This document shows, piece after piece, positions 7,293 through 14,092 of a stretch of DNA of 38,607 bases. Where the stretch lies: assembly GCF_016862275.1 (NCBI RefSeq), contig NZ_BOMQ01000029.1, positions 1 through 38,607 on the forward strand, read 5' to 3'. Numbering within the stretch: the stretch's first letter is position 1; each line of letters starts with the position of its first letter. The notes beneath the pieces are model-generated. The model was not told the DNA's origin, made no database searches, and worked only from the letters and a program-made list of their open reading frames with translations. This stretch comes from Actinoplanes nipponensis (GTDB taxonomy: Bacteria; Actinomycetota; Actinomycetes; Mycobacteriales; Micromonosporaceae). A program made the translations under genes and the position numbers.

Positions 7293-9056
7293 TCACGGCC
7301 AGACGTACGGCGTCCGCGGGTGGTGTGGCTCGCGGGGCTGCCGGTACGGGTGGGCGCGGAACTGCGCGGTGTGCAGCCCGAACGACCGGTCCAGCTTGGG
7401 CATCCAGTACGCGTCGTCGTGCCGCCCCGGCCCCAGCTGGTAGTCGTGCCGCACCCCCTTGGCGGCCAGCGCCGTGCTCATCCGCTGCGCGGCCACGCCG
7501 AAGCGGTAGTCGTCCTGGTCGCCACCGTCGAAGTAGTACGTGTGCCGGTTGAGCTCCGCCGCGGTCATCCCGGTGACCAGCGCGATGGGCTGCTGGCCGG
7601 CGTTGGCGGCCTGCTCGGCGGCGGTGCCGGCCAGCGGGGCCAGGCTCAGCGCGCCCATGTGGCTGGCGATGGAGCTGAACACCTCGGGGTACGCCAGCCC
7701 CAGGGTGAAGGCGCCCTGGCCGCCCATCGAGACGCCGCTGAGGCCGCGGTGCTCGCGGTCCGGGATGGTCCGGTACGCCCGGTCCACCAGCGGCACGATC
7801 TCCTTGACGATCATCGAGCGGAAGTTGCCCGCCGAGGTGTCCACGTACCAGCCGCTGTCGCCGTCCGGGAAGACGACCACGGACTCGGCCAGGCGCGCGT
7901 CGGTGGTCAGCCGGTCCAGGACGGCGTCCATGTCGCGCGCCTCCCACTCGATGTTGCTGCCGTTGAAGCCGTTCAGCATGTACACCACCGGATAGCGCCG
8001 GGCGGAGGTGCGGGTGTAGCTCTTCGGCAGGTACACGTCGAACTGCACGCGCCGGCCCATGGCCGTGGACGCGTAGCTGTCGCGGAAGAAGCGCGCGTGG
8101 TCGCCCAGTTCCCGGTCGCGGCGCGGGTCGAGGTAGAGCAGTTCCCGGGTGGCCGGCTGCAGCACGGCGCCGTCGGCGCCGGTCCAGCTCCGGATGGTGT
8201 CGACGACCAGGCGGCCCTGGGCGTCCACGAAGACCTCGGCCTGGCTGTCCCGCAGGGTCACCGGGCCCCGGACGGCGCGCAGGTCACCGAGGCGACGGGC
8301 GGCGGTGTCACCCTGGTGGAAGAAGTCGCCGGCCAGGGTGTCCGCGTACGCGCGCAGGTCCCCGGCCGCCAGGGCCCTCCGCTGCCGGCCGAGGACGGCG
8401 CAGGCGTGGGCGAGCTGGGCCGGGCTCGCCGCCGTACCGGTGATGCCGGCCAGGGTCCGCAGCCGGGCCTCGGAGAACAGGCCGACCGGGCCCTGGTGGA
8501 AGCCGCCGCCGCCGGTGCCGTCGTAGATCCGGACCGCGAGCACGTTGGTGGCGCCCCAGCGCAGCAGGCCGTCGTCCGGGTAGTACTCGCGCGGGACCTC
8601 CCAGGTGGAGTTGAAGGCCGGCGGGAAGCCGCCGGTGCGGCCGATCTCGCGGCCGTTGAGGAACGTCTGGTCGGCGTCGTCGATCTTGCCGAGGGCGGCC
8701 ACGACGGCCGAGTCGGTGACCCCGGCCGGGCGTTCGGGCAGCGTGAACGTCCGGCGGTACCAGGCGAAGCCGTCGTACGTCGACAGGTTCGTGGCCCCCC
8801 AGTCGTCCGGGACCGACCAGGCGTCCCAGCCGGTGTCCACGAAGGACGGGTCGGACCAGACGGGGTCGTCGCCGGTGCGGAACCGCCAGCCGGCGCCGGC
8901 CAGGTCCACGCCGAAGTCGACCGAGCCGGTGGTGGCGCAGGAGGTGTCGGCGGGGCGGGGGCCGGCCGCGGCGACCGTCGGCGCGACGGCCACGGTCGCC
9001 GGGGTCAGCACGGCGAGAAGGGATGCCAGCAGGGCGCGGGCAGGGATCCGGGGCAT
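7293..9056 (-). CDS. Secreted three-domain carbohydrate esterase (esterase D / CE1-like)
   Basis: This is a 587-aa exported protein. A Sec signal peptide occupies about residues 1-31 (ALLASLLAVLTPATVAVAPT). Next comes a beta-sandwich of the type found at the N-terminus of GH2 enzymes and sialate esterases (about 35-190; WSVPDDWG, WYRRTFTLPE, FLNGREIGRTGGF), then a short helical region resembling an NTF2/SnoaL fold (about 200-300). An esterase D / CE1-type alpha/beta hydrolase ends the protein (about 310-580). The serine elbow GVSMGG puts the nucleophile at S443; DGGDQDDY and GRHDDAYW supply probable Asp and His. Likely role is removing acetyl or feruloyl groups from plant polysaccharide, fitting the xylanase next door; the exact substrate is unknown. 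ATG 9056 is preceded by GAGGAG; the open frame upstream to 9266 covers the promoter and lacks a signal peptide. Confidence 0.85.
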   Translation of the reverse strand: MPRIPARALLASLLAVLTPATVAVAPTVAAAGPRPADTSCATTGSVDFGVDLAGAGWRFRTGDDPVWSDPSFVDTGWDAWSVPDDWGATNLSTYDGFAWYRRTFTLPERPAGVTDSAVVAALGKIDDADQTFLNGREIGRTGGFPPAFNSTWEVPREYYPDDGLLRWGATNVLAVRIYDGTGGGGFHQGPVGLFSEARLRTLAGITGTAASPAQLAHACAVLGRQRRALAAGDLRAYADTLAGDFFHQGDTAARRLGDLRAVRGPVTLRDSQAEVFVDAQGRLVVDTIRSWTGADGAVLQPATRELLYLDPRRDRELGDHARFFRDSYASTAMGRRVQFDVYLPKSYTRTSARRYPVVYMLNGFNGSNIEWEARDMDAVLDRLTTDARLAESVVVFPDGDSGWYVDTSAGNFRSMIVKEIVPLVDRAYRTIPDREHRGLSGVSMGGQGAFTLGLAYPEVFSSIASHMGALSLAPLAGTAAEQAANAGQQPIALVTGMTAAELNRHTYYFDGGDQDDYRFGVAAQRMSTALAAKGVRHDYQLGPGRHDDAYWMPKLDRSFGLHTAQFRAHPYRQPREPHHPRTPYVWP

Positions 9057-9274
9057 GGTCTGCTCCTCGATGAGCCGAACAAAAACCAACACGAAACACG
9101 ACGGTCGAACGTTGGCAACAAATCCCCGGATTGTCAATGGTCCCCGGGGCACGCCGGGCCACTGTGGAGGGCCCACGGCCGATGGGCCGGATGAGCCATG
9201 GTGTCGGTTCATGTTCGATTCGGCGCGGCGGCTGCGCGGTGGACCCGGTTCCGGGCGCCCCGGCAAACCCGTCG

Positions 9275-9303
9275 TTGTCGTGGGAGCGCTCCCATGTAAC
9301 GAT
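9275..9303 (+). promoter_or_regulatory. GH10 promoter with CelR/CebR-type operator between -35 and -10
   Basis: TGGGAGCGCTCCCA (9281-9294) is a perfect 14-bp palindrome identical to the published CebR/CelR box. Directly before it is TTGTCG (9275-9280, possible -35); 17 bases later is AACGAT (9298-9303, possible -10). The operator would therefore fill the spacer, an ideal place for repression of GH10 (start 9342). The hexamers are inferred by eye; the palindrome is certain. The rest of the 9057-9341 interval, including the esterase upstream region, shows an AT-richer patch (about 9075-9125) but no second strong palindrome. Confidence 0.8.
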
Positions 9304-9341
9304 GATCGTCACTGTCTTGACCGTCGTGAGGAAATCCCGCC

Positions 9342-11330
9342 ATGCGCCTGACCCCGACCCGCGCCGCGCTCGCGCTGCTGACCGCGGCGGCCCTGGCCAC
9401 CCCGGCCCTGATGGCCGCCGGCCCGGTCGCCGCGGCCGACGAGCCCGCGCCGGTCACGGTGGTGACGAACGACTTCGAGGACGGCACCACCCAGGGGTGG
9501 GCGCCCCGCGGCGCGGCGGCCCTGGCCCCGAGCACGACGGTCGCGCACGGCGGGTCGGCCAGCCTGGCGGTCACCGCCCGCGCCGCCACCTGGCAGGGTC
9601 CGGCCCTGGACGTGCTGGGCCGGCTGGCGCTGGGCACCCAGTACACGATCTCGGCCTGGGTGCGGCCGGCCGACGGCGCGGCGGCCGACAGCGCCCGGCT
9701 CAGCGTGGAGCGCCGCAGCGGCGGCGTCGCCTCCTACGACCAGGTGGCCGGCAACACCGCCGTCACCGCGGGCGGCTGGACCCAGCTGACCGGCCGGTAC
9801 ACCCCGGCCACGGAGGTCGACTTCTTCAGCCTGTACGTGGAGACGGCCGGCGCCACCGGCTCGTTCTTCCTCGACGACGTCAGCATCTCGTACGTGCCGG
9901 CGCGGCCCGTCCAGACCGACATCCCCGCGATCCGCGACGTGGTGACCGAGTTCCCGGTGGGCGCGGCGATCACCGCGGCGGAGACCGTCGGGGCGCACGG
10001 GCAGCTGCTGGCCCGGCACTTCTCGTCGGTCACCCCGGGCAACGCGCTCAAGTGGGACGCGACCGAGCCCACCGAGAACACGTTCCGCTTCACCGACGCG
10101 GACCCGCTGATCGCGTACGCCAAAGCCCACGGGATGGCCGTGCGCGGCCACACCCTGCTCTGGCACAACCAGACGCCGGCCTGGGTCTTCACCGACCCGG
10201 CGGGCGCGCCGATGACCGCGACCGCGGCCGACAAGGAGCTGCTGCTGGCCCGCCTGAGCAACCACATCCGCACCGTGGCCGCCCACTACGGCACCGACAT
10301 CGGGGTCTGGGACGTGGTCAACGAGGTGATCGACGAGAGCCAGCCGGACGGCCTGCGGCGCAGCCCCTGGTACACGATCACGGGGCTGGACTACATCCGC
10401 ACGGCGTTCCGGGTGGCGCGCGAGGCGGCGCCGCACGCCAAACTGTTCATCAACGACTACAACACCAACGTCCCGGCCAAGCGCGACGCGCTGTTCAACC
10501 TGGTCGCCGAGCTGCGCGCGGAGGGCGTCCCGATCGACGGCGTCGGCCATCAGATGCACATCAACGTGGACTGGCCGAGCGTGGCCGAGACCGAGGCGAT
10601 GATCCGCACGTTCCAGCCGCTCGGCGTCGAGCAGCAGATCACCGAGATGGACGTCAGCATCTACCGCGCGAACGACGAGAGCTTCCCCGCGCCGCCGGCC
10701 GACCGGCTGCTCCGGCAGGCGGCCGTGTACCGCGACATGGTCGCGCTGTTCCGCCGGTACGCCGGCGACATCACCTCGGTGACCGTGTGGGGACTGGCCG
10801 ACGACAACACCTGGCTGGACACGTTCCCGGTGACCCGCAAGGACGCGCCGCTGCTGTTCGACACCGCCCTGCAGGCCAAGGAGGCGTACTGGGGTGTGAT
10901 CGGCCGGAGCTCACCGTCGGCTTCTGCCTCCCCCTCGGCCTCTGCCTCCCCCTCGGCCTCCGCCTCCCCCTCGGCCTCCGTGTCCCCGTCCGCGTCCGCC
11001 TCGTCCGGGCCGGGCGCCGGCTGCTCGGTGTCGTACCGGGTCACCGGCACCTGGCCGGGCGGCTTTCAGGGCGAGGTCACCGTGACCAACACCGGCCGCC
11101 AGGCGCTCACCGGCTGGTCGCTGGGCTGGTCGTTCGCCGACGGCCAGCGGATCACCCAGGCCTGGAACGGCACGGCGACCCAGGCCGGCGCGGCCGTCAC
11201 CGTCGCCAACGTGTCCTGGAACGGCGCCGTCCCGGCCGGCGGCACGGCGTCGTTCGGCTTCCTCGGCTCGTGGACCGGCGCGAACAGCGTGCCGGCGGCC
11301 TTCACCCTCAACGGACAAGCCTGCGGCTGA
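9342..11330 (+). CDS. Secreted GH10 endo-beta-1,4-xylanase with N-terminal CBM4/9-like and C-terminal CBM2 modules
   Basis: This is a 662-aa extracellular xylanase. Order: signal peptide (about 1-31), CBM4/9-like beta-sandwich (about 38-185; NDFEDGTTQGW to FFLDDVSISY), GH10 barrel (about 195-520), Ser/Pro/Ala linker (about 523-558) and CBM2 (559-662, starting GCSVSYRVTGTWPGGF and ending with a partner Cys). The acid/base is E328 in WDVVNEV and the nucleophile E435 in ITEMDVS; WHNQTPAWVF and TVWGLADDNTWL are typical of GH10. All catalytic parts are intact. CBM2 usually binds crystalline cellulose or xylan, while CBM4/9 binds soluble chains. ATG 9342 has GAGGAAA upstream. A CelR/CebR palindrome sits in the promoter. 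The gene converges on the PH-domain gene and shares a hairpin terminator with it. Confidence 0.96.
   Translation: MRLTPTRAALALLTAAALATPALMAAGPVAAADEPAPVTVVTNDFEDGTTQGWAPRGAAALAPSTTVAHGGSASLAVTARAATWQGPALDVLGRLALGTQYTISAWVRPADGAAADSARLSVERRSGGVASYDQVAGNTAVTAGGWTQLTGRYTPATEVDFFSLYVETAGATGSFFLDDVSISYVPARPVQTDIPAIRDVVTEFPVGAAITAAETVGAHGQLLARHFSSVTPGNALKWDATEPTENTFRFTDADPLIAYAKAHGMAVRGHTLLWHNQTPAWVFTDPAGAPMTATAADKELLLARLSNHIRTVAAHYGTDIGVWDVVNEVIDESQPDGLRRSPWYTITGLDYIRTAFRVAREAAPHAKLFINDYNTNVPAKRDALFNLVAELRAEGVPIDGVGHQMHINVDWPSVAETEAMIRTFQPLGVEQQITEMDVSIYRANDESFPAPPADRLLRQAAVYRDMVALFRRYAGDITSVTVWGLADDNTWLDTFPVTRKDAPLLFDTALQAKEAYWGVIGRSSPSASASPSASASPSASASPSASVSPSASASSGPGAGCSVSYRVTGTWPGGFQGEVTVTNTGRQALTGWSLGWSFADGQRITQAWNGTATQAGAAVTVANVSWNGAVPAGGTASFGFLGSWTGANSVPAAFTLNGQACG
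10912..11008. repeat. 18-bp in-frame repeat coding the xylanase Ser/Pro/Ala linker
   Basis: Units close to ccctcggcctctgcctcc recur four to five times with growing divergence, giving PSASAS hexads. This pyrimidine-rich simple repeat is prone to slippage, but its period of 18 preserves frame. The encoded linker joins the GH10 barrel to CBM2. Confidence 0.75.
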
Positions 11331-11358
11331 CCGGCGGGGCGAGCCCGTTACCGGTCAG
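11327..11358. terminator. Bidirectional hairpin between GH10 and PH-domain genes
   Basis: CTGACCGG (11327-11334) pairs with CCGGTCAG (11351-11358), and an inner CGGG/CCCG pair extends the structure. It overlaps the stop codons of both convergent genes. There is no T-run, as is common in high-GC actinobacteria, so termination is inferred from position and symmetry. Confidence 0.6.
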
Positions 11359-11912
11359 CCGTTGACGGTGCGGTGCACGATCGCCGCCGAGAAGGTGGCG
11401 AGCACGGCCACGAACACCCACCAGTCGGCGAAGATGACCCGGCGGTGTTCGGCAGCCTGCTCGCCGGGCTGCCGGCGCTGCTCCACCAGGTCACTCAGCC
11501 GGCGCACCAGCTCCCGCGCCCGGTCCCCGCGCGCGGCGAGGAACGACTCGGGCAGCCCCCACACCCGGATCCGGCGGCCCGAGGCCAGCACGAGCCGGAT
11601 CGACAACCAGTCCAGCACGATGCCGTCGACCCGGCCGTAGGGGACGTCGTGGACACTGAGGAGGTTGACCACGGCGAAGGACCGGGCGTGCGCGACGAGC
11701 CGGGTCCGGAAGCCGGCCCGGAACGCGAACCAGCAGGCCGACGCCATGAACAGGGCGAAGGCGGCGTCGGAGCACCAACTCGCGACCGACGGACGGCCGA
11801 GCTCGACGGTGAACCCGACCAGCGTGATCAGAAAGACGATTTTGAGAATGAGCCGGTCGCCCCCGCTGCCGAAGGTGATCCGCGGGTCACGGCCGGCCGG
11901 CTCGGCTGCCAC
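11355..11912 (-). CDS. Small membrane PH-domain protein (bacterial PH_6-like)
   Basis: This 185-aa protein has two N-terminal hydrophobic segments (about residues 22-38 LKIVFLITLVGFTVELG and 47-63 SDAAFALFMASACWFAF). A small beta-rich domain follows (about 68-145) in which HARSFAVVNLLSVHDVPYGRVDGIVL and RRIRVWGLPESFLA resemble the actinobacterial PH_6 / low-molecular-weight antigen 6 family. A C-terminal hydrophobic segment closes it (WWVFVAVLATFSAAIVH). Its function is unknown; family members are small membrane proteins of the actinobacterial envelope. GTG 11912 has GAGAGGGG upstream. It starts 28 bp after the GH53 stop on the same strand, so read-through from GH53 is possible, but nothing links it to carbohydrate use. 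Confidence 0.75.
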   Translation of the reverse strand: MAAEPAGRDPRITFGSGGDRLILKIVFLITLVGFTVELGRPSVASWCSDAAFALFMASACWFAFRAGFRTRLVAHARSFAVVNLLSVHDVPYGRVDGIVLDWLSIRLVLASGRRIRVWGLPESFLAARGDRARELVRRLSDLVEQRRQPGEQAAEHRRVIFADWWVFVAVLATFSAAIVHRTVNG

Positions 11913-11940
11913 CCGGTCCCCTCTCGTCGGCGTCCACCGC

Positions 11941-13059
11941 TCAGCTGATCCACTTCACGGCGCCGTTGAACACGTTGGTCCAGTTGAAGACGGCCATGTT
12001 GTCCCAGCCGTCGCCCGAGGTCGCGATGTTGGCCGGGTTCCAGCCGTTGCCGGGCACCGCGGTCCAGGTCGGCTCCCAGTAGAACACGCCCGTCGCACCG
12101 CCCGCCTTGGCCGCGTTCTGCACGGCGGTGAACGCCGCCGCCTGCCCGGCCCACGTCGCCGGGTAGCCGGAGCACGCGGTGGTGATGCTGTTGCCGGTGC
12201 CGTCGGCGTTGTTGAGGGTGAACGGCGTGGCGGTCTCGGCCAGGATCGCCGGCCGGCCGTAGCGGGCGATGACGTCGGCGACCACGCTGGTCAGGTTGGC
12301 CATCGTGCCGTGCCAGTTGCAGTAGTACGACAGGCCGGTGATGTCCCAGGTGACGCCCTTGGCCCGGATCCCGTCGTAGAACCAGCGGGCGTGCGCGTCG
12401 CTGTCGGAGTTGGCGGTGTGGATGATCACCTGGGTCGTGGAGTTGCAGGCCTTGGTGGCGTTGTAGCCCGACTTCAGCAGCAGGCTCAGGTTGGTGAAGT
12501 CGTTGTTGACGACCTTGCCGTCGTTCCACAGCATGCCGACGTTGATCTCGTTGCCGATCTGCACGCTGTCCGGGGTGGTGCCCTGCGCCTTGAGGCTGCT
12601 GCACAAGCCGTACGTGTAGTCGTAGACGTCCTTGGTCAGCGCGCTGATCCCGTGGCTCGCCCACGCGGCCGGTTTGGTCTGCACGCCCGGGTCGGCCCAG
12701 GTGTCGGAGTAGTGGAAGTCGACCAGCAGCTTGAAACCCTTGGCCTTGACCGTGCGGGCGTACGCCAGCACCTTGGCGGCGTCGTTGTAGCCGCTCGCCG
12801 GGTTGTTCCACACCCGCAGCCGGACGTAGTTCACGCCGGCGCCCCGGAGGATGTCGAGCGGGTCGGCCTCGGCGCCCGCGGCCGTGTAGTACCTGGCGCC
12901 GAGGTCCGTGGCGCGCTGCAGCGTGGAGACGTCGGCGCCGCGCATGGACAGCGTGGCGGCCTGCGCCTGCGGGGCCGCGGCCAGCACGGCGGCGGGCAGG
13001 GTGACGGCAATGAGGGCGCCGAGAGCGCCCAGCCGCCGGCGGATCTGACGAGCGAACAT
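11941..13059 (-). CDS. Secreted GH53 arabinogalactan endo-beta-1,4-galactanase
   Basis: This is a 372-aa extracellular enzyme that cuts beta-1,4-galactan side chains of pectin (type I arabinogalactan). A signal peptide (about 1-34, ending AQA) leads straight into the single GH53 barrel: RGADVSTL, YVRLRVWNNP, LLVDFHYSDTWADPG and VQIGNEIN with acid/base E171, then LAETATPFT with nucleophile E275, and FYWEPTWTAVPG near the end. Length and motif order match single-domain GH53 enzymes. No carbohydrate-binding module is present. ATG 13059 has an AGGTGG ribosome site. Two near-perfect CelR/CebR-type palindromes lie in its upstream region, so it should respond with GH10. Its galacto-oligosaccharide products would suit the cytoplasmic GH42 enzyme encoded nearby. 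Confidence 0.96.
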   Translation of the reverse strand: MFARQIRRRLGALGALIAVTLPAAVLAAAPQAQAATLSMRGADVSTLQRATDLGARYYTAAGAEADPLDILRGAGVNYVRLRVWNNPASGYNDAAKVLAYARTVKAKGFKLLVDFHYSDTWADPGVQTKPAAWASHGISALTKDVYDYTYGLCSSLKAQGTTPDSVQIGNEINVGMLWNDGKVVNNDFTNLSLLLKSGYNATKACNSTTQVIIHTANSDSDAHARWFYDGIRAKGVTWDITGLSYYCNWHGTMANLTSVVADVIARYGRPAILAETATPFTLNNADGTGNSITTACSGYPATWAGQAAAFTAVQNAAKAGGATGVFYWEPTWTAVPGNGWNPANIATSGDGWDNMAVFNWTNVFNGAVKWIS

Positions 13060-13083
13060 GCGCGGCCACCTGTCGGTCGGGAC

Positions 13084-13097
13084 TGGGAGCGCTCACA
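13084..13097 (-). promoter_or_regulatory. CelR/CebR-type operator 1 of GH53
   Basis: TGGGAGCGCTCACA differs from the perfect 14-bp palindrome at GH10 by one base. It lies 25 bp upstream of the GH53 start, in the expected leader, where a bound repressor could block elongation. Confidence 0.75.
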
Positions 13098-13140
13098 CTA
13101 AACCGGCGGATCGACAGATGTAAATAGATGTCAAGACGGT

Positions 13141-13154
13141 TGGGAGCGCTCACA
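13141..13154 (-). promoter_or_regulatory. CelR/CebR-type operator 2 of GH53
   Basis: This is a second copy of TGGGAGCGCTCACA, identical to operator 1 and 57 bp away centre to centre. The AT-rich segment between the two copies (13110-13135, containing TTGACA on the minus strand and TATTTA) probably holds the GH53 promoter, so the operators flank it. Confidence 0.75.
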
Positions 13155-13171
13155 GGCGCGGGTCGGGCCAG

Positions 13172-14035
13172 TCAGCCGGTCCGGCCCAGGCGGACGGTCC
13201 GGGCGTACACCTCTTCCCGGATGTCCCCGGGGATCCAGTAGCCGTCCGCCAGCTCCTGCAGGAACGTCTCGACCGCGCGCCGCCGGCCGGCGGCCGAGGC
13301 CGCCGCGCGGTACCCTTCGCCGTCCCGGACCTGCGCCGCGAGCTCATCCAGGCGCCCGGTGATCACGTCGTGGTGTTCTCCGGCCCGCGCGGCCGCGGTG
13401 AGGACGGCCGCGTTGCGGGCCGCACTGTGGAGCCACCGGTTCACTCCCGCCGACCGCACGACCCGCTTGGCGATCGTGTGACGCTGACCGTCCCCTTTCG
13501 CCGCGCGGAACTCGGGGTCCGCCAGCAGGAGACCGACAACCCCGTCGATGACCTCGTCCCGCTGGTGCTCGGTCATCGCCTGGTATTCCTCGTACGCCCG
13601 CTGGTCCTCGCGGTCCTGCCCGGAGTCGTCCGGGGCAGGACCGGCCACGTCCCGGCGGAGCGCGTCGGCGATCTCCTGCCCACGCTGCTCGAGCGAACGG
13701 CCTTCCCACTCGTCGAACCAGTCCGTGACCTGTTCCCAGCAGTGCAGCACCCCGTTCGCGACGAACGCCAGCTCGACCGCGCCGGCCTCCCCGGCGTGCC
13801 GCGCGAACTCCGGCGAGGGTGGCAGTCCGTCCCGGACCCTCCGCAGCCGCAGGTACAGCAGACCACCGCCGAACCTTCCCGCCAGGGCGAGGAAGGCGTC
13901 CAGGGTCATCGCAGCCGGATCGATGTCGGCCACCAGCCCGCCGGTCGCCTCGGGAATCGCCGGGACGACGGTCATCTCGTGGGCGGCGGCGAACCGCGCG
14001 GCCTGCTGGGCCAGCTCTTCCGGCACGATGGTCAC
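13172..14035 (-). CDS. Hypothetical protein, 287 aa
   Basis: I do not recognise this family. The product is soluble-looking, with no signal peptide or membrane segment. The N-terminal half carries GGLLYLRLRRVRDGLPPSPE and a Trp/Glu-rich stretch HCWEQVTDWFDEWEG. The C-terminal half is strongly helical and charged (AYEEYQAMTEHQRDEVIDGV, HTIAKRVVRSAGVNRW) and ends RREEVYART-like. Sensible amino-acid composition over the whole length supports a real gene. No strong ribosome site precedes ATG 14035. It lies downstream of GH42 on the same strand but a hairpin separates them, and GH53 with its own operators follows, so it is probably an independent transcript. A role in polysaccharide use is not supported. 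Confidence 0.65.
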   Translation of the reverse strand: MTIVPEELAQQAARFAAAHEMTVVPAIPEATGGLVADIDPAAMTLDAFLALAGRFGGGLLYLRLRRVRDGLPPSPEFARHAGEAGAVELAFVANGVLHCWEQVTDWFDEWEGRSLEQRGQEIADALRRDVAGPAPDDSGQDREDQRAYEEYQAMTEHQRDEVIDGVVGLLLADPEFRAAKGDGQRHTIAKRVVRSAGVNRWLHSAARNAAVLTAAARAGEHHDVITGRLDELAAQVRDGEGYRAAASAAGRRRAVETFLQELADGYWIPGDIREEVYARTVRLGRTG

Positions 14036-14052
14036 GACCGGTCAATCTACAG

Positions 14053-14082
14053 CCGGCGGCGGGTGAGCTCGGCGGTCAGCAG
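14053..14082 (-). terminator. Hairpin terminator downstream of GH42
   Basis: CCGGCGGCG (14053-14061) and CGCCGCCGG (14074-14082) form a perfect 9-bp stem with a 12-base loop, 11 bp past the GH42 stop. There is no T-run. Position and stem strength suggest termination of GH42 before the hypothetical gene. Confidence 0.55.
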
Positions 14083-14092
14083 GCGCCGCCGG

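Noticed and set aside
9104..9119. Possible operator around AACGTT upstream of the esterase
   Set aside because: Only the central six bases are symmetric; the flanks do not match, so it is no better than chance.
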